The position numbers and the translations under genes are program-made. A model generated the notes under the pieces. It searched no databases. It was not told the DNA's origin and worked only from the letters and a program-made list of their open reading frames with translations. A stretch of DNA of 64,000 nucleotides from Klebsiella spallanzanii (GTDB lineage Bacteria > Pseudomonadota > Gammaproteobacteria > Enterobacterales > Enterobacteriaceae), in assembly GCF_902158555.1 (NCBI RefSeq), contig NZ_CABGGS010000006.1, forward strand, positions 1 through 64,000, given 5' to 3'. The stretch's first letter is position 1, and each line of letters starts with the position of its first letter. Positions 10,414-20,553 of this stretch are shown piece by piece.

Positions 10414-11418
10414 TTAAATAAGAGACTGCGTCTCAGCGAAGCCGAAACGAATATTTGCGCACTGAACGGCCTGCGCTGCCGCGCCTTTCAGCAGGTTATC
10501 TTCCGCTGCCACAACGATGATGTGTTCATCCTGGACCGCAAAACCGATATCACAGAATGGCAGACCCACGACATTTTTCAATGCGGGCATGCCCTTATCA
10601 TATAAACGCACCAGCGGTTTTTTCGCATAGGCCTGCTGGAACGCTGCTGCGACCTGTTCTTTGCTCACGCCAGGCTTCAGGCGGCAGGTGATGGTTTCCA
10701 GAATCCCACGCTTAAAATTGCCCAGATGCGGGGTAAAAATAACGTCCGCACCCAGATGAGTGGATATTTCAGGGTGATGGCGATGGTTGAAAACACCATA
10801 GGGCTGCAGGCTAACTTCGCAGAAGCTATTACCAATAGAGGCTTTACGCCCGGCCCCGCTAACGCCGCTGGTCGCGTTGATCACCGGCCACTGGTTTAGA
10901 TCCAGCAGGCCCGCGTCGATCAGCGGTTTTAACGACAGCTGAGCCGCCGTCGGGTAGCAGCCCGGTACGGCAATCAGATTCGCCTCTTTAAGCTTATCGA
11001 CGCTCCACTCGGCCAGGCCATAAACCGCCTGCTCCAGCAGATCAGGGTGCTGATGGGTGAAACCGTAATATTTTTCGTAGAAGGCGCCATCGTTAACGCG
11101 GAACGCCCCGGAAAGATCGAACACCACGCAGCCTGCCGCGAGAAACTGCGGTGCCAGATCGTGGCTCACTTCATGCGCGGTGGCGAGGAAAACCACGTCC
11201 ACCCCGGCGCTAAACTCGCTGATATCGGACATCGGGTGCAGCGGCAGGTCGACAATGCCTTTCAACTGCGGATGCAAATCGGAAACTAATTTTCCCGCAT
11301 CATTGCTTTGCGCGGAGACCGTCAAAGCGGTTATGGTCATATGAGGATGGCGATTTACATAGGCCACTAGCTCTGCGCCGGCATAACCGCTGGCGCCCAC
11401 AATCAGCGTGTTCAACAT
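10414..11418 (-). CDS. argC: N-acetyl-gamma-glutamyl-phosphate reductase
   Basis: ArgC reduces N-acetylglutamyl phosphate to the semialdehyde using NADPH. The 334-residue protein has the N-terminal Rossmann motif [11 protein letters not shown] and the catalytic-cysteine motif [13 protein letters not shown]. It is the first gene of argCBH, transcribed divergently from argE across a control region containing two ARG boxes. Confidence 0.97.
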   Translation of the reverse strand: MLNTLIVGASGYAGAELVAYVNRHPHMTITALTVSAQSNDAGKLVSDLHPQLKGIVDLPLHPMSDISEFSAGVDVVFLATAHEVSHDLAPQFLAAGCVVFDLSGAFRVNDGAFYEKYYGFTHQHPDLLEQAVYGLAEWSVDKLKEANLIAVPGCYPTAAQLSLKPLIDAGLLDLNQWPVINATSGVSGAGRKASIGNSFCEVSLQPYGVFNHRHHPEISTHLGADVIFTPHLGNFKRGILETITCRLKPGVSKEQVAAAFQQAYAKKPLVRLYDKGMPALKNVVGLPFCDIGFAVQDEHIIVVAAEDNLLKGAAAQAVQCANIRFGFAETQSLI

Positions 11419-11537
11419 TGGGGCTCTTCACCTTCTTACTTACGTCTATTTGCCCTGGAAGGCCGTTGCCTTCCCCACCCAATTGAGCCGTAAGAGCATC
11501 ATCCTTACATTCGATGGGTTTTCTTACGCTCAACGAT

Positions 11538-11576
11538 AATGTATTTTTATTCACAAATAATGCATGAATATTGATA
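11538..11576. promoter_or_regulatory. Tandem ARG boxes (ArgR operator) between argC and argE
   Basis: Two 18 bp sites, AATGTATTTTTATTCACA (11538-11555) and AATGCATGAATATTGATA (11559-11576), are separated by 3 bp. That is the spacing expected for a hexameric ArgR operator. They lie in the divergent argC/argE control region, where E. coli has an equivalent pair, and should repress both directions when arginine is available. Confidence 0.9.
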
Positions 11577-11602
11577 CTATCACGACCCGAGGTGTGTCAA
11601 CA

Positions 11603-12754
11603 ATGAAAAACAATTTACCGCCCTTTATCGAGATTTATCGCGCGTTGATCGCCACACCTTCCATCAGCGCAACCGAAGAGGCGCTGGATCAAAGCAATGA
11701 GTCTTTAATCAATTTACTGGCAGGCTGGTTCCACGATATTGGCTTTAACGTTGAAGTTCAGCCGGTGCCCGATACGCGCAATAAATTCAACCTGCTGGCC
11801 AGTACCGGTCAAGGTGCTGGCGGCCTACTGCTTGCCGGGCATACCGATACCGTCCCGTTTGATGATGGTCGCTGGACTCGCGACCCCTTCACCCTGACCG
11901 AGCACGACAACAAACTTTACGGCCTTGGTACCGCGGATATGAAAGGCTTCTTTGCTTTTATTCTCGACGCCCTGCGCGATGTTGACGTGACTCAGCTGAA
12001 AAAACCGCTCTATATTCTGGCGACCGCCGATGAAGAGACCAGCATGGCCGGTGCCCGCTACTTCGCCGAAACCACCCAGTTGCGACCGGACTGCGCCATT
12101 ATCGGCGAACCGACTTCGCTGCAACCGGTACGTGCGCACAAAGGCCATATCTCCACCGCAGTTCGCGTCCAGGGGCAATCTGGCCACTCCAGCGACCCGG
12201 CGCGCGGCGTCAACGCCATTGAACTGATGCACGATGCCATTGGCCGTATTATGCAGCTGCGCGACGACTTAAAAGAGCGTTATCACTACGCTGCATTTAC
12301 TGTCCCGTACCCCACGCTTAACCTCGGAGCCATTCACGGCGGCGATGCCTCAAACCGCATCTGCGCCTGCTGTGAACTGCATATGGATATTCGCCCGCTG
12401 CCTGGAATGACGCTCAACGATCTCAATGGATTGCTGAACGAAGCGCTGGCCCCGGTGAGCGAGCGTTGGCCTGGACGGCTGACCGTTTCCGAGCTGCATC
12501 CGCCGATCCCTGGCTATGAATGCCCGCCGGACCATAAGCTGGTTGAGGTGGTGGAGAAACTGCTCGGCGCGCAAACCGAAGTGGTGAACTACTGTACCGA
12601 AGCACCGTTTATTCAGACCCTCTGCCCAACGCTGGTATTAGGCCCAGGCTCTATCAACCAGGCCCACCAGCCAGATGAATACCTGGAAACGCGCTTTATT
12701 AAGCCGACTCGTGAGCTTATCACTCAGGTGGTCCACCATTTCTGCTGGCATTAA
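11603..12754 (+). CDS. argE: Acetylornithine deacetylase
   Basis: ArgE is a zinc-dependent M20-family hydrolase that releases ornithine from N-acetylornithine. The 383-residue protein has the metal-binding motifs [26 protein letters not shown] and the catalytic [10 protein letters not shown]. The ATG at [13 protein letters not shown] matches E. coli; the longer reading frame begins inside the operator region. It is divergent from argCBH. Confidence 0.96.
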   Translation: MKNNLPPFIEIYRALIATPSISATEEALDQSNESLINLLAGWFHDIGFNVEVQPVPDTRNKFNLLASTGQGAGGLLLAGHTDTVPFDDGRWTRDPFTLTEHDNKLYGLGTADMKGFFAFILDALRDVDVTQLKKPLYILATADEETSMAGARYFAETTQLRPDCAIIGEPTSLQPVRAHKGHISTAVRVQGQSGHSSDPARGVNAIELMHDAIGRIMQLRDDLKERYHYAAFTVPYPTLNLGAIHGGDASNRICACCELHMDIRPLPGMTLNDLNGLLNEALAPVSERWPGRLTVSELHPPIPGYECPPDHKLVEVVEKLLGAQTEVVNYCTEAPFIQTLCPTLVLGPGSINQAHQPDEYLETRFIKPTRELITQVVHHFCWH

Positions 12755-13010
12755 AAACACGCATTCTTCCGCTCTTTTTCATCGGCGCGGGAGAGTGACA
12801 ATTATCACATTTTCATAAGCAACACTTATCAAGCGACCTCTGAGTTAAATTTCGCAAATTGCCGCGATTTATTCGTTTGCTGAAGCGATTTCGCAACAAT
12901 TGACGTGGGGGTTTTTACGTGGCTTTATAAAAGACGGTTGCTTATCCACTGCTCAAATTATCGAGCGCCGGATATAACAAAATAAAATGAGATGGGGTGT
13001 CTGGGGTAAC

Positions 13011-15662
13011 ATGAACGAACAATATTCCGCTTTGCGTAGTAATGTCAGTATGCTCGGTAAGGTGCTGGGCGACACCATCAAGGATGCGCTAGGAGAAAAC
13101 ATTCTTGATCGTGTCGAAACTATCCGTAAGTTGTCCAAATCTTCTCGCGCAGGCAATGAAGCCAACCGCCAGGAACTGCTCACCACGCTGCAAAACTTGT
13201 CCAACGACGAGCTGCTGCCGGTGGCGCGCGCCTTTAGCCAGTTTCTGAACCTGGCGAATACCGCAGAGCAATACCACAGCATTTCGCCAAAAGGCGAAGC
13301 GGCCAGTAATCCTGAAGTGATTGCCCGCACCCTGAGAAAGCTCAAAGACCAACCCAATCTCAACGAAACAATTATTAAACAAGCAGTTGAATCCCTGTCT
13401 CTGGAACTGGTGCTAACTGCGCACCCGACCGAGATCACGCGTCGTACGCTGATCCACAAGATGGGTGAAATCAACAACTGCCTGAAGCAGCTCGATAACA
13501 ACGATATTGCTGACTATGAACGCCATCAGTTCATGCGCCGCCTGCGCCAGCTGATTGCCCAGTCGTGGCATACCGATGAAATCCGTAAGCACCGCCCCTC
13601 CCCGGTGGATGAAGCCAAATGGGGCTTCGCGGTCGTTGAAAATAGCCTGTGGGAAGGCGTGCCGAACTACCTGCGCGAACTGAACGAACAGCTGGAAGCC
13701 AACCTCAACTATCGGTTACCGGTCGATTTTGTCCCGGTTCGCTTTACCTCCTGGATGGGCGGCGACCGCGACGGCAACCCGAACGTCACTGCCGATATCA
13801 CCCGCCACGTGCTGCTGCTCAGCCGCTGGAAAGCGACCGATCTGTTCCTGAAAGACGTCCAGTTGCTGATTTCCGAGCTGTCGATGGTCGAGTGTACCGA
13901 CGAGCTGCGTGAACTGGCAGGCGCGGAAGGCGCACAGGAACCCTATCGTTACCTGATGAAAAAGCTGCGTACGCAGTTGATGGAAACCCAGGCCTGGCTG
14001 GAAGCGCGTCTGAAAGGACAAAGACTGCCGAAACCGGCTGGCCTTATCACGCAAAACGAGCAGCTATGGGAACCGCTTTATGCCTGTTACCAGTCGCTGC
14101 AAGCCTGCGGCATGGGCATTATCGCCAACGGCGAACTGCTCGACACCCTGCGTCGCGTAAAAGCCTTTGGCGTACCGCTGGTGCGTATCGATATCCGCCA
14201 GGAAAGCACCCGTCATACCGAAGCCCTGGGCGAGATGACCCGCTATCTCGGCATCGGCGATTATGAAAGCTGGTCGGAAGCCGACAAACAGGCCTTCCTG
14301 ATCCGCGAACTGAACTCCAAACGTCCTCTGCTGCCGCGTCAGTGGGAGCCGAGCGAAGAAACTCGCGAAGTGCTTGAAACCTGCAAAGTGATCGCCGAAG
14401 CGCCGCGCGGCTCTATTGCGGCCTATGTTATCTCAATGGCGAAAACGCCGTCTGACGTACTGGCGGTACATCTGCTGCTCAAAGAGGCCGGTATCGGCTT
14501 CGCGCTGCCGGTCGCCCCGCTGTTCGAAACCCTGGATGACCTGAATAACGCCGACGACGTCATGACCCAGTTGTTGAATATCGACTGGTATCGCGGCTTT
14601 ATCCAGGGCAAGCAGATGGTCATGATTGGCTATTCTGACTCAGCGAAAGATGCAGGCGTGATGGCCGCGTCCTGGGCGCAGTATCAGGCACAGGACGCCT
14701 TAATTAAGACCTGCGAAAAGGCTGGCATTGAGCTCACGTTGTTCCACGGTCGCGGCGGTTCTATCGGTCGCGGCGGCGCACCGGCGCATGCGGCTCTGCT
14801 CTCTCAGCCTCCAGGAAGCCTGAAAGGCGGCCTGCGCGTCACCGAACAGGGTGAGATGATCCGCTTTAAATACGGTCTGCCGGAAGTCACCATCAGCAGC
14901 CTGTCGCTCTACACCAGCGCAATTCTGGAAGCCAACCTACTGCCGCCGCCGGAGCCAAAACCGCAATGGCGCGACATCATGGCCGAACTGTCAGACGTCT
15001 CCTGCGATATGTACCGCGGTTACGTGCGTGAAAATAAAGACTTTGTTCCTTACTTCCGTTCCGCTACGCCGGAGCAGGAGCTGGGTAAACTGCCGCTGGG
15101 TTCGCGTCCGGCGAAACGTCGCCCGACCGGCGGCGTCGAGTCACTGCGTGCGATTCCATGGATCTTCGCGTGGACGCAAAACCGCCTGATGCTGCCAGCC
15201 TGGCTGGGTGCGGGCGCCGCGCTGCAAAAAGTGGTGGAAGGCGGCAAACAGAGTGAGCTGGAAAGCATGTGCCGCGACTGGCCATTCTTCTCTACTCGCC
15301 TCGGCATGCTGGAGATGGTCTATTCAAAAGCTGACCTGTGGCTGGCGGAATATTACGATCAGCGTCTGGTGAAACCAGAGTTGTGGAAACTGGGTGAAGA
15401 GCTGCGCGAGCTGCTGTCTGCCGATATCAACGTGGTGCTGGCAATCGCCAACGACTCCCACCTGATGGCCGACCTGCCGTGGATCGCCGAGTCTATCCAG
15501 TTACGTAATATCTATACCGACCCGCTGAACGTACTGCAGGCCGAGCTGCTGCATCGTTCACGTCTGGCGGAAGAGAAAGGTGAAAAACCAGATCCGCGCG
15601 TTGAGCAGGCGCTGATGGTCACTATTGCAGGCGTTGCGGCAGGTATGCGTAACACCGGCTAA
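13011..15662 (+). CDS. ppc: Phosphoenolpyruvate carboxylase
   Basis: Ppc carboxylates phosphoenolpyruvate to oxaloacetate, the main anaplerotic reaction. The 883-residue protein equals E. coli in length and shows the catalytic histidine motif [11 protein letters not shown], the [15 protein letters not shown] lysine loop, the glycine-rich [12 protein letters not shown] loop, and the conserved C-terminus GMRNTG. The start at [11 protein letters not shown] matches E. coli. The 256 bp upstream region (12755-13010) contains its promoter; I see no gene there. Downstream are REP palindromes and a terminator shared with zinT. Confidence 0.98.
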   Translation: MNEQYSALRSNVSMLGKVLGDTIKDALGENILDRVETIRKLSKSSRAGNEANRQELLTTLQNLSNDELLPVARAFSQFLNLANTAEQYHSISPKGEAASNPEVIARTLRKLKDQPNLNETIIKQAVESLSLELVLTAHPTEITRRTLIHKMGEINNCLKQLDNNDIADYERHQFMRRLRQLIAQSWHTDEIRKHRPSPVDEAKWGFAVVENSLWEGVPNYLRELNEQLEANLNYRLPVDFVPVRFTSWMGGDRDGNPNVTADITRHVLLLSRWKATDLFLKDVQLLISELSMVECTDELRELAGAEGAQEPYRYLMKKLRTQLMETQAWLEARLKGQRLPKPAGLITQNEQLWEPLYACYQSLQACGMGIIANGELLDTLRRVKAFGVPLVRIDIRQESTRHTEALGEMTRYLGIGDYESWSEADKQAFLIRELNSKRPLLPRQWEPSEETREVLETCKVIAEAPRGSIAAYVISMAKTPSDVLAVHLLLKEAGIGFALPVAPLFETLDDLNNADDVMTQLLNIDWYRGFIQGKQMVMIGYSDSAKDAGVMAASWAQYQAQDALIKTCEKAGIELTLFHGRGGSIGRGGAPAHAALLSQPPGSLKGGLRVTEQGEMIRFKYGLPEVTISSLSLYTSAILEANLLPPPEPKPQWRDIMAELSDVSCDMYRGYVRENKDFVPYFRSATPEQELGKLPLGSRPAKRRPTGGVESLRAIPWIFAWTQNRLMLPAWLGAGAALQKVVEGGKQSELESMCRDWPFFSTRLGMLEMVYSKADLWLAEYYDQRLVKPELWKLGEELRELLSADINVVLAIANDSHLMADLPWIAESIQLRNIYTDPLNVLQAELLHRSRLAEEKGEKPDPRVEQALMVTIAGVAAGMRNTG

Positions 15663-15666
15663 TTTG

Positions 15667-15769
15667 CCGGAAGCGGTATCCCCGGAGGCGGCGCGTTGCG
15701 CCTGTCCGGGCTACCCGTCCGCAAACGGCAGTGAACCTGTAGCCCGGTCAGCGCAGCGCCACCGGGAAA
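15667..15769. repeat. REP/BIME palindromes after ppc
   Basis: Two inverted GC-rich units are present, one around CCCCGGAGGCGGCGCG...CCGGGCTA (15680-15713) and one around TAGCCCGGTCAGCGCAGCGCC (15740-15769), in opposite orientation. This is a bacterial interspersed mosaic element typical of enterobacterial 3' intergenic regions. Confidence 0.75.
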
Positions 15770-15771
15770 AA

Positions 15772-15813
15772 ACTGTAGCTCCGGCAAGCATCACGTTTAC
15801 CGGAGCTATTTTT
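15772..15813. terminator. Bidirectional terminator between ppc and zinT
   Basis: TAGCTCCGG (15776-15784) pairs with CCGGAGCTA (15800-15808). The hairpin is flanked by an A-run on the left and a T-run on the right, so it can end transcription of both convergent genes. Confidence 0.75.
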
Positions 15814-15814
15814 A

Positions 15815-16462
15815 TTAATGGTGCAGCATCTCGTCAACGATCTGCTCTTTATGCAGCGCATGAGGATAATAGGTCGGCCAGTTATCCATCTCTTTCAGCA
15901 GCGCTTCTTGCGACTCATTCCCCATAAAGATATGGAAATGCTGAGACTTACGCGGCGCGATAGTGTGATCGCTGAACTGGACAAATTTCGGCGCTTTTGA
16001 ATCCGCCTGCGAGCATTCGAACAGGTAGCGTACGCCTTTTTTACCGGATGCATAGGTCAGAATTTTGTAACCAGAATAAGTGTATTTGCAGGCGTTGACG
16101 GCTTTTCCGACGTGAAACTCCATAACGTTATCTTCAATATCAATCTGCTCCACATCCGTGGCATAGCCCTTCTTATAATATTCCCGGTACTCCGCCACGC
16201 TTTTACCGGCTTTTTTAGCTTTCTGCTCCAGTACCGGATCCAAATCGCCGTTCAGCAGATAGGGGTTAACCGACTGCCAGATACCATCCCAATCGCTTAA
16301 CGCTCTGTCTTTTACATCCTGATCGGCAAAAATACCTTCACTCGCCTTTTGCTCCGCCTCGGTCAACGCCGGGCCATGGCTATGATGGCCGTGAGCAAAA
16401 ACCTGGCTGCTCGCCATTACCAGGCCAATACCAAGCGCAAGGGCGGAAATCTTTTTGGTCAT
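15815..16462 (-). CDS. zinT: Periplasmic zinc/cadmium-binding protein ZinT
   Basis: ZinT is a periplasmic lipocalin-like metal-binding protein that helps ZnuABC acquire zinc under limitation. The 215-residue precursor has a signal peptide ([20 protein letters not shown]...FA) followed at once by the His-rich segment HGHHSHG. Conserved histidines ([19 protein letters not shown]) lie in the C-terminal half. The ATG at 16462 was chosen because it opens the signal peptide; the longer frame begins in the Zur-like box. In E. coli zinT (yodA) lies elsewhere, so its place beside ppc is a difference in gene order. Confidence 0.93.
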   Translation of the reverse strand: MTKKISALALGIGLVMASSQVFAHGHHSHGPALTEAEQKASEGIFADQDVKDRALSDWDGIWQSVNPYLLNGDLDPVLEQKAKKAGKSVAEYREYYKKGYATDVEQIDIEDNVMEFHVGKAVNACKYTYSGYKILTYASGKKGVRYLFECSQADSKAPKFVQFSDHTIAPRKSQHFHIFMGNESQEALLKEMDNWPTYYPHALHKEQIVDEMLHH

Positions 16463-16493
16463 CACTCTCTCCTGAGTTTTCGTTTGCAATAAT

Positions 16494-16510
16494 ATGTTAC
16501 GATATAACAT
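16494..16510. promoter_or_regulatory. Putative Zur operator of zinT
   Basis: ATGTTACGATATAACAT is a palindrome around an A/T-rich core and resembles the TGTTATA...TATAACA Zur consensus. It sits 32 bp upstream of the zinT start codon, as expected for zinc-dependent repression. Confidence 0.75.
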
Positions 16511-16613
16511 ATCAATTAAATCTTACAATACCCTTCGCAGAAAAACCGCTCGGCTTTTCCCTCTGTCAATTTGTTAGGTATGATGAAAAGAGAGCGCGCG
16601 ATGCGGAGCAAGA

Positions 16614-17477
16614 ATGGATATCGACATCAATCAGGCCATTGATTCCTTTATTAAAGGTCCAGCAATTATCGGAAAGATCCGCTTTTCCACGGAGTCCAGA
16701 CCCGCTTCTGAGAAAGCCGTAAGCGTCGATTTTCCGCGCCTCGAAATCATGCTGGAGGGGCAGTTGCGCGATCCGGCGATTAAAGTCGACTCCACCCAGC
16801 TCATGCCGCACGATGTGCTGTACGTTCCGGCAGGCGGATGGAATGACCCGCAGTGGCTGATCCCCTCCACTCTGTTAACCATCTTATTTGGTAAGCAGCA
16901 GTTGGAATTCGTCCTGCGCCACTGGGACGGCAACGCGCTTAACGTGCTGGATAAACAACAGGTACCTCGTCGCGGCCCGCGGGTCGGTTCTTTCCTGCTG
17001 CAGGCGCTCAATGAAATGCAAATGCAGCCGCAGGAGCAGCACACGGCCCGCTATATTGTCACTAGCCTTCTCAGCCACTGTGCCGACCTGCTGGGTAGCC
17101 AGGTGCAAACGTCATCGCGCAGCCAGGCGCTTTTTGAAGCAATTCGTAAATATATCGATGCCCGCTTTGCCGACCCTTTAACCCGGGAATCGGTGGCGCA
17201 GGAGTTTTATCTCTCGCCAAACTATCTTTCACATCTGTTCCAGAAATGCGGGCCAATGGGTTTTAACGAATACCTGAATCACATCCGCCTGGAGCAGGCC
17301 AGAATGCTGCTGAAGGGCCATGATATGAAAGTCAAAGATATCGCCCACGCCTGCGGTTTCGCCGACAGTAACTACTTCTGCCGTCTATTCCGCAAAAACA
17401 CCGAGCGCTCACCATCTGAATATCGCCGCCAGTATCATAGCCAGCTCACGGAAAAAACATCGCCCATAAAAAGCTAG
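16614..17477 (+). CDS. yijO: AraC-family transcriptional regulator (YijO-like)
   Basis: The product has 287 residues. The C-terminal third (about 185-285) is a complete AraC/XylS double helix-turn-helix, with ESVAQEFYLSPNYLSHLFQK as the first HTH and KDIAHACGFADSNYFCRLFRK as the second. The N-terminal domain is a cupin-like sensor with no recognised ligand. E. coli has the AraC regulator yijO in the ppc-fsaB interval, and length and position suggest the same gene. The symbol rests on family and position, not on full alignment. The target is unknown. It lies upstream of fsaB on the same strand but is separated by a 205 bp region with a CRP site. Confidence 0.75.
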   Translation: MDIDINQAIDSFIKGPAIIGKIRFSTESRPASEKAVSVDFPRLEIMLEGQLRDPAIKVDSTQLMPHDVLYVPAGGWNDPQWLIPSTLLTILFGKQQLEFVLRHWDGNALNVLDKQQVPRRGPRVGSFLLQALNEMQMQPQEQHTARYIVTSLLSHCADLLGSQVQTSSRSQALFEAIRKYIDARFADPLTRESVAQEFYLSPNYLSHLFQKCGPMGFNEYLNHIRLEQARMLLKGHDMKVKDIAHACGFADSNYFCRLFRKNTERSPSEYRRQYHSQLTEKTSPIKS

Positions 17478-17544
17478 ATTTTTGTGTGTTAAGCCTGACT
17501 TTTGTACGCTCTTTTATCTCTGTATTAGCCCGTATATCCGGATA

Positions 17545-17566
17545 AACGTGATCTAAATCACTCTTA
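17545..17566. promoter_or_regulatory. CRP site upstream of fsaB-gldA
   Basis: The sequence TGATCTAAATCA is centred in a 22 bp match to the CRP consensus (AACGTGATCTAAATCACTCT). It lies about 120 bp before the fsaB start and implies catabolite control of fsaB-gldA. Confidence 0.75.
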
Positions 17567-17682
17567 ATCGTAATGCGTACATTTATCCAGTTTTTGGCAA
17601 ATTTGTCATCTGGCAACCCTTCGAGTGAAAGCCGTATTCTTACCTCAACGACACTACCGAATTAAGCATTGAGGAAAGTACT

Positions 17683-18345
17683 ATGGAACTCTATCTGGAC
17701 ACCGCAAACGTAGCAGAAGTTGAACGCCTGGCACGTATCTACCCGCTGGCTGGCGTCACCACCAACCCGAGCATTATCGCCGCCGGTAAAACTCCGCTTT
17801 GGGACGTCCTGCCGCGTCTGCAAAAAGCCGTTGGACCAGAAGGCATTTTGTTCGCCCAGACCATGAGCCGCGACGCTCAGGGCATGGTTGAAGAAGCCAA
17901 ACGTCTGAGCAACGCCGTTCCCGGCATCGTGGTCAAAATCCCAGTGACTGCCGAAGGTCTGGCCGCTATCAAACTGTTGAAAAAAGAAGGAATTACCACG
18001 CTGGGTACCGCCGTGTACAGCGCGTCTCAGGGCCTGCTTGCCGCACTGGCTGGGGCAAAATACGTCGCTCCTTACGTGAACCGCGTCGACGCCCAGGGCG
18101 GTGACGGCATTCGCACGGTGCAGGAGCTGCAATCTCTGCTGGAAATGCACGCGCCGGAAAGCAAAGTGCTGGCCGCCAGCTTTAAGACTCCGCGCCAGGC
18201 GCTGGATTGCCTGTTAGCCGGTTGCGAAGCAATCACCCTCCCGTTAGACGTAGCGCAACAAATGCTCGGTACCCCTGCGGTAGAGTCAGCTATTGAGAAG
18301 TTTGAGCAGGACTGGAATAACGCTTTTGGAACTCTGAACCTGTAA
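17683..18345 (+). CDS. fsaB: Fructose-6-phosphate aldolase B
   Basis: FsaB is a class I aldolase of the transaldolase family that splits fructose-6-phosphate to dihydroxyacetone and glyceraldehyde-3-phosphate. The 220-residue length fits the short FSA subgroup rather than true transaldolases. The Schiff-base lysine is in [15 protein letters not shown] and the phosphate-binding region in [20 protein letters not shown]. The N-terminal [19 protein letters not shown] matches E. coli FsaB rather than FsaA. It is followed by gldA 56 bp downstream, as in E. coli; the E. coli ptsA neighbour is missing here. Confidence 0.95.
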   Translation: MELYLDTANVAEVERLARIYPLAGVTTNPSIIAAGKTPLWDVLPRLQKAVGPEGILFAQTMSRDAQGMVEEAKRLSNAVPGIVVKIPVTAEGLAAIKLLKKEGITTLGTAVYSASQGLLAALAGAKYVAPYVNRVDAQGGDGIRTVQELQSLLEMHAPESKVLAASFKTPRQALDCLLAGCEAITLPLDVAQQMLGTPAVESAIEKFEQDWNNAFGTLNL

Positions 18346-18401
18346 CCCGATCGGCGAGCCGCCCAAGGGGGCGGCATCACGGTCACCCAGGAGGAATAGA
18401 A

Positions 18402-19505
18402 ATGGATCGCATTATTCAATCACCCGGTAAGTACATCCAGGGCGCAGACGCAGTAACTCGCCTTGGCGGATACCTCAAACCGCTGGCTGAACGCTGGCTC
18501 ATCGTTGGCGATAAATTCGTACTCGGTTTTGCCGAAGAAAAACTACGTAAAAGCCTGGCGGATGCCGGCCTGGTGGCCGAAATCGCGCCGTTTGGCGGTG
18601 AATGCTCACATAATGAAATCAATCGGTTACGTGATATCGCCGGTTCAGCTCAGTGTACCGCCGTACTGGGTATCGGCGGCGGTAAGACGCTGGATACCGC
18701 AAAAGCATTAGCACATTTTATGAATTTGCCGGTAGTTATTGCTCCGACGATTGCCTCCACCGATGCGCCATGCAGCGCGCTCTCGGTTATTTATACGGAT
18801 GATGGCGAATTTGATAGCTACCTGATGCTGCCGCGTAACCCAAACATGGTTATTGTTGATACGCAAATCGTTGCCGGAGCTCCGGCACGCCTGCTGGCCG
18901 CGGGCATCGGCGATGCGCTGGCAACCTGGTTTGAAGCGCGTGCCTGCTCACGCAGCGGCGCAACCACCATGGCGGGCGGCAAATGTACTCAGGCGGCGCT
19001 GGCGCTGGCTGAACTGTGCTACAACACGCTGATCGAAGAAGGTGAAAAAGCGATGCTGGCAGCGGAGCAGCACGTCGTTACTCCGGCTCTGGAACGCGTC
19101 ATTGAAGCCAACACCTACCTGAGCGGCGTCGGTTTTGAAAGCGGCGGCCTGGCGGCTGCGCACGCTATCCACAACGGTATGACGGCGATTCCGGACGCTC
19201 ACCACTACTATCATGGTGAAAAAGTGGCTTTCGGCACGCTCACGCAGCTGGTACTGGAAAACGCCCCGGTTGAAGAAATTGAAACCGTCGCGGCGCTGTG
19301 CCACAGCGTTGGGTTGCCTATCACCCTGGCGCAGCTGGATATTAAAGAAGATATTCCGGCCAAAATGCGTCTGGTGGCGGAAGCCGCCTGCGCTGAAGGC
19401 GAAACTATCCACAATATGCCTGGCGGCGCAACGCCGGATCAGGTCTATGCTGCGCTGCTTGTCGCTGACCAGTACGGTCAACGTTTCCTGCAAGAGTGGG
19501 AATAA
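18402..19505 (+). CDS. gldA: Glycerol dehydrogenase
   Basis: GldA is a zinc- and NAD-dependent enzyme that interconverts glycerol and dihydroxyacetone (and reduces related ketoaldehydes). The 367-residue protein equals the E. coli length. Visible motifs are the NAD-binding [13 protein letters not shown], the zinc ligands in [20 protein letters not shown] and [12 protein letters not shown]. It is co-directional with fsaB, so dihydroxyacetone from FsaB would be its direct substrate. A strong terminator follows. Confidence 0.97.
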   Translation: MDRIIQSPGKYIQGADAVTRLGGYLKPLAERWLIVGDKFVLGFAEEKLRKSLADAGLVAEIAPFGGECSHNEINRLRDIAGSAQCTAVLGIGGGKTLDTAKALAHFMNLPVVIAPTIASTDAPCSALSVIYTDDGEFDSYLMLPRNPNMVIVDTQIVAGAPARLLAAGIGDALATWFEARACSRSGATTMAGGKCTQAALALAELCYNTLIEEGEKAMLAAEQHVVTPALERVIEANTYLSGVGFESGGLAAAHAIHNGMTAIPDAHHYYHGEKVAFGTLTQLVLENAPVEEIETVAALCHSVGLPITLAQLDIKEDIPAKMRLVAEAACAEGETIHNMPGGATPDQVYAALLVADQYGQRFLQEWE

Positions 19506-19514
19506 TCCCTCCTT

Positions 19515-19541
19515 ACACCCGCCCTCCGGCGGGTGTGTTCT
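19515..19541 (+). terminator. Terminator of fsaB-gldA
   Basis: ACACCCGCC (19515-19523) pairs with GGCGGGTGT (19528-19536), followed by a T-rich run, 9 bp after the gldA stop. Its right arm overlaps the TGTTCT repeat described next. Confidence 0.8.
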
Positions 19542-19554
19542 TTCATGTTCTTTT
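19536..19554 (+). promoter_or_regulatory. TGTTCT direct repeat upstream of the DeoR gene (candidate operator)
   Basis: TGTTCTTTCATGTTCTTTT contains two TGTTCT units with a 10 bp period. A near copy occurs before the glycyl radical enzyme gene at 20431-20450. DeoR-family repressors often bind short direct repeats, so this may be the autoregulatory operator. The assignment is an inference. Confidence 0.45.
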
Positions 19555-19620
19555 CACGCCCCATTGCCAGCCAGAATGATGTGCTTTATAGTGCGATTTT
19601 CCTTTGGGTGAATCGTAGAT

Positions 19621-20391
19621 ATGCAGTCATCAGATCGAAGAATGAGCATTTACGCCATTCTGCAACAGGACAAAAAAGTCGTTGTCAATGAACTCGCCGA
19701 AAAGTTCGGCGTCACCAAAATGACCATCCGCCGCGACCTCTCTTTCTTTGAAAAACAAGGTATTATAAAAACGACCTACGGCGGGGCCTATTTGACCAGC
19801 GGCGCCAGCGTTGAGCCAAGCTTTCAACTGAAATCGATACAAATGGTTGATGATAAGCACCTGATTGGCCAAAAAGCCGCCGAGTTGGTCGAAGATGGCG
19901 ACACCATTATTATCGACTGCGGGACCACGCCGCTGGCCCTCGCTCAGTTTATTTTCGATAAGAAAATCATGGTGATAACCAACTCCATCCCGGTCGTTAA
20001 TCTGCTGAAAGGGAGAAAAAACATTAAGCTGATCGTGGCACCCGGCGAGTATGAAGACGATACCCAGGGGATGATCTCTTTCAGCACCGCCGACTTTTTT
20101 CGCAATATCCACGCCGATAAGGTCTTCCTCAGCACTCAGGGCATCAACGAACTCGGCGAGCTGACGGTACCCAAAATGACCGACGCCCACGTCAAGCAAG
20201 CACTGATGCGGGCCGGGCGGCAAAAAATTCTGCTGGCGGATAGAAGTAAATTTGGCCAAACGTTCCTGGCAGGCCACGCGCGCCTGACAGACCTCGACCT
20301 CGTCATCAGCCAAACCGGCCTGCCCGCCGATACCCTCTCTCTGATCAATTCGCAAAACGTACAACTGCTGTTGGCTGATACTCATCTCTGA
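19621..20391 (+). CDS. DeoR-family transcriptional regulator of the glycyl radical cluster
   Basis: This 256-residue protein has an N-terminal DeoR-type helix-turn-helix (VNELAEKFGVTKMTIRRDLS, about residues 22-41) and a C-terminal sugar-phosphate-sensing domain with the family motifs IIIDCGTTPLALAQ and ADRSKFGQ. DeoR-type regulators usually respond to phosphorylated sugars and repress the adjacent operon. It reads toward the glycyl radical enzyme gene 162 bp downstream, and TGTTCT direct repeats lie before both genes. It is therefore the likely controller of the amino-sugar/glycyl radical cluster. Its effector is unknown. ATG at 19642 (MSIYAIL) is a possible alternative start. Confidence 0.88.
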   Translation: MQSSDRRMSIYAILQQDKKVVVNELAEKFGVTKMTIRRDLSFFEKQGIIKTTYGGAYLTSGASVEPSFQLKSIQMVDDKHLIGQKAAELVEDGDTIIIDCGTTPLALAQFIFDKKIMVITNSIPVVNLLKGRKNIKLIVAPGEYEDDTQGMISFSTADFFRNIHADKVFLSTQGINELGELTVPKMTDAHVKQALMRAGRQKILLADRSKFGQTFLAGHARLTDLDLVISQTGLPADTLSLINSQNVQLLLADTHL

Positions 20392-20397
20392 TCGCTC

Positions 20398-20428
20398 AGA
20401 CGTCTGGCAACAGGCGTCTGTGTTTTAT
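20398..20428 (+). terminator. Possible terminator after the DeoR gene
   Basis: CAGACG (20398-20403) and CGTCTG (20415-20420) form a hairpin with an additional inner pairing of TCTGG-type bases, followed by a T-rich stretch. It may separate regulator and enzyme transcription. Confidence 0.5.
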
Positions 20429-20430
20429 TG

Positions 20431-20450
20431 TGTTCTGTTAATGTTCTTTT
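20431..20450 (+). promoter_or_regulatory. TGTTCT direct repeat upstream of the glycyl radical enzyme gene (candidate operator)
   Basis: TGTTCTGTTAATGTTCTTTT repeats TGTTCT with an 11 bp period and ends in the same TGTTCTTTT as the copy before the DeoR gene. It lies 104 bp before the start codon; a TTGACA -35-like hexamer is at 20495-20500. Confidence 0.45.
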
Positions 20451-20553
20451 TAGATTTATTGATATCGAAAGAAACAAAATAGATCATTTTTAGATTGACA
20501 AAAACACACCTCAGGCGTGGAATAGGGATACCCACTCCAGAATTGAGGTCTTT

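Noticed and set aside
19630-20385. 251-codon open frame on the minus strand opposite the DeoR gene
   Set aside because: The plus-strand frame has a full DeoR domain structure. The reverse frame shows no recognisable domain and is a codon-bias shadow.
20440-20553. FNR site before the glycyl radical enzyme gene
   Set aside because: TTGATATCGAAAGAA matches only one half of TTGAT-N4-ATCAA; not enough to call, although anaerobic control is expected.
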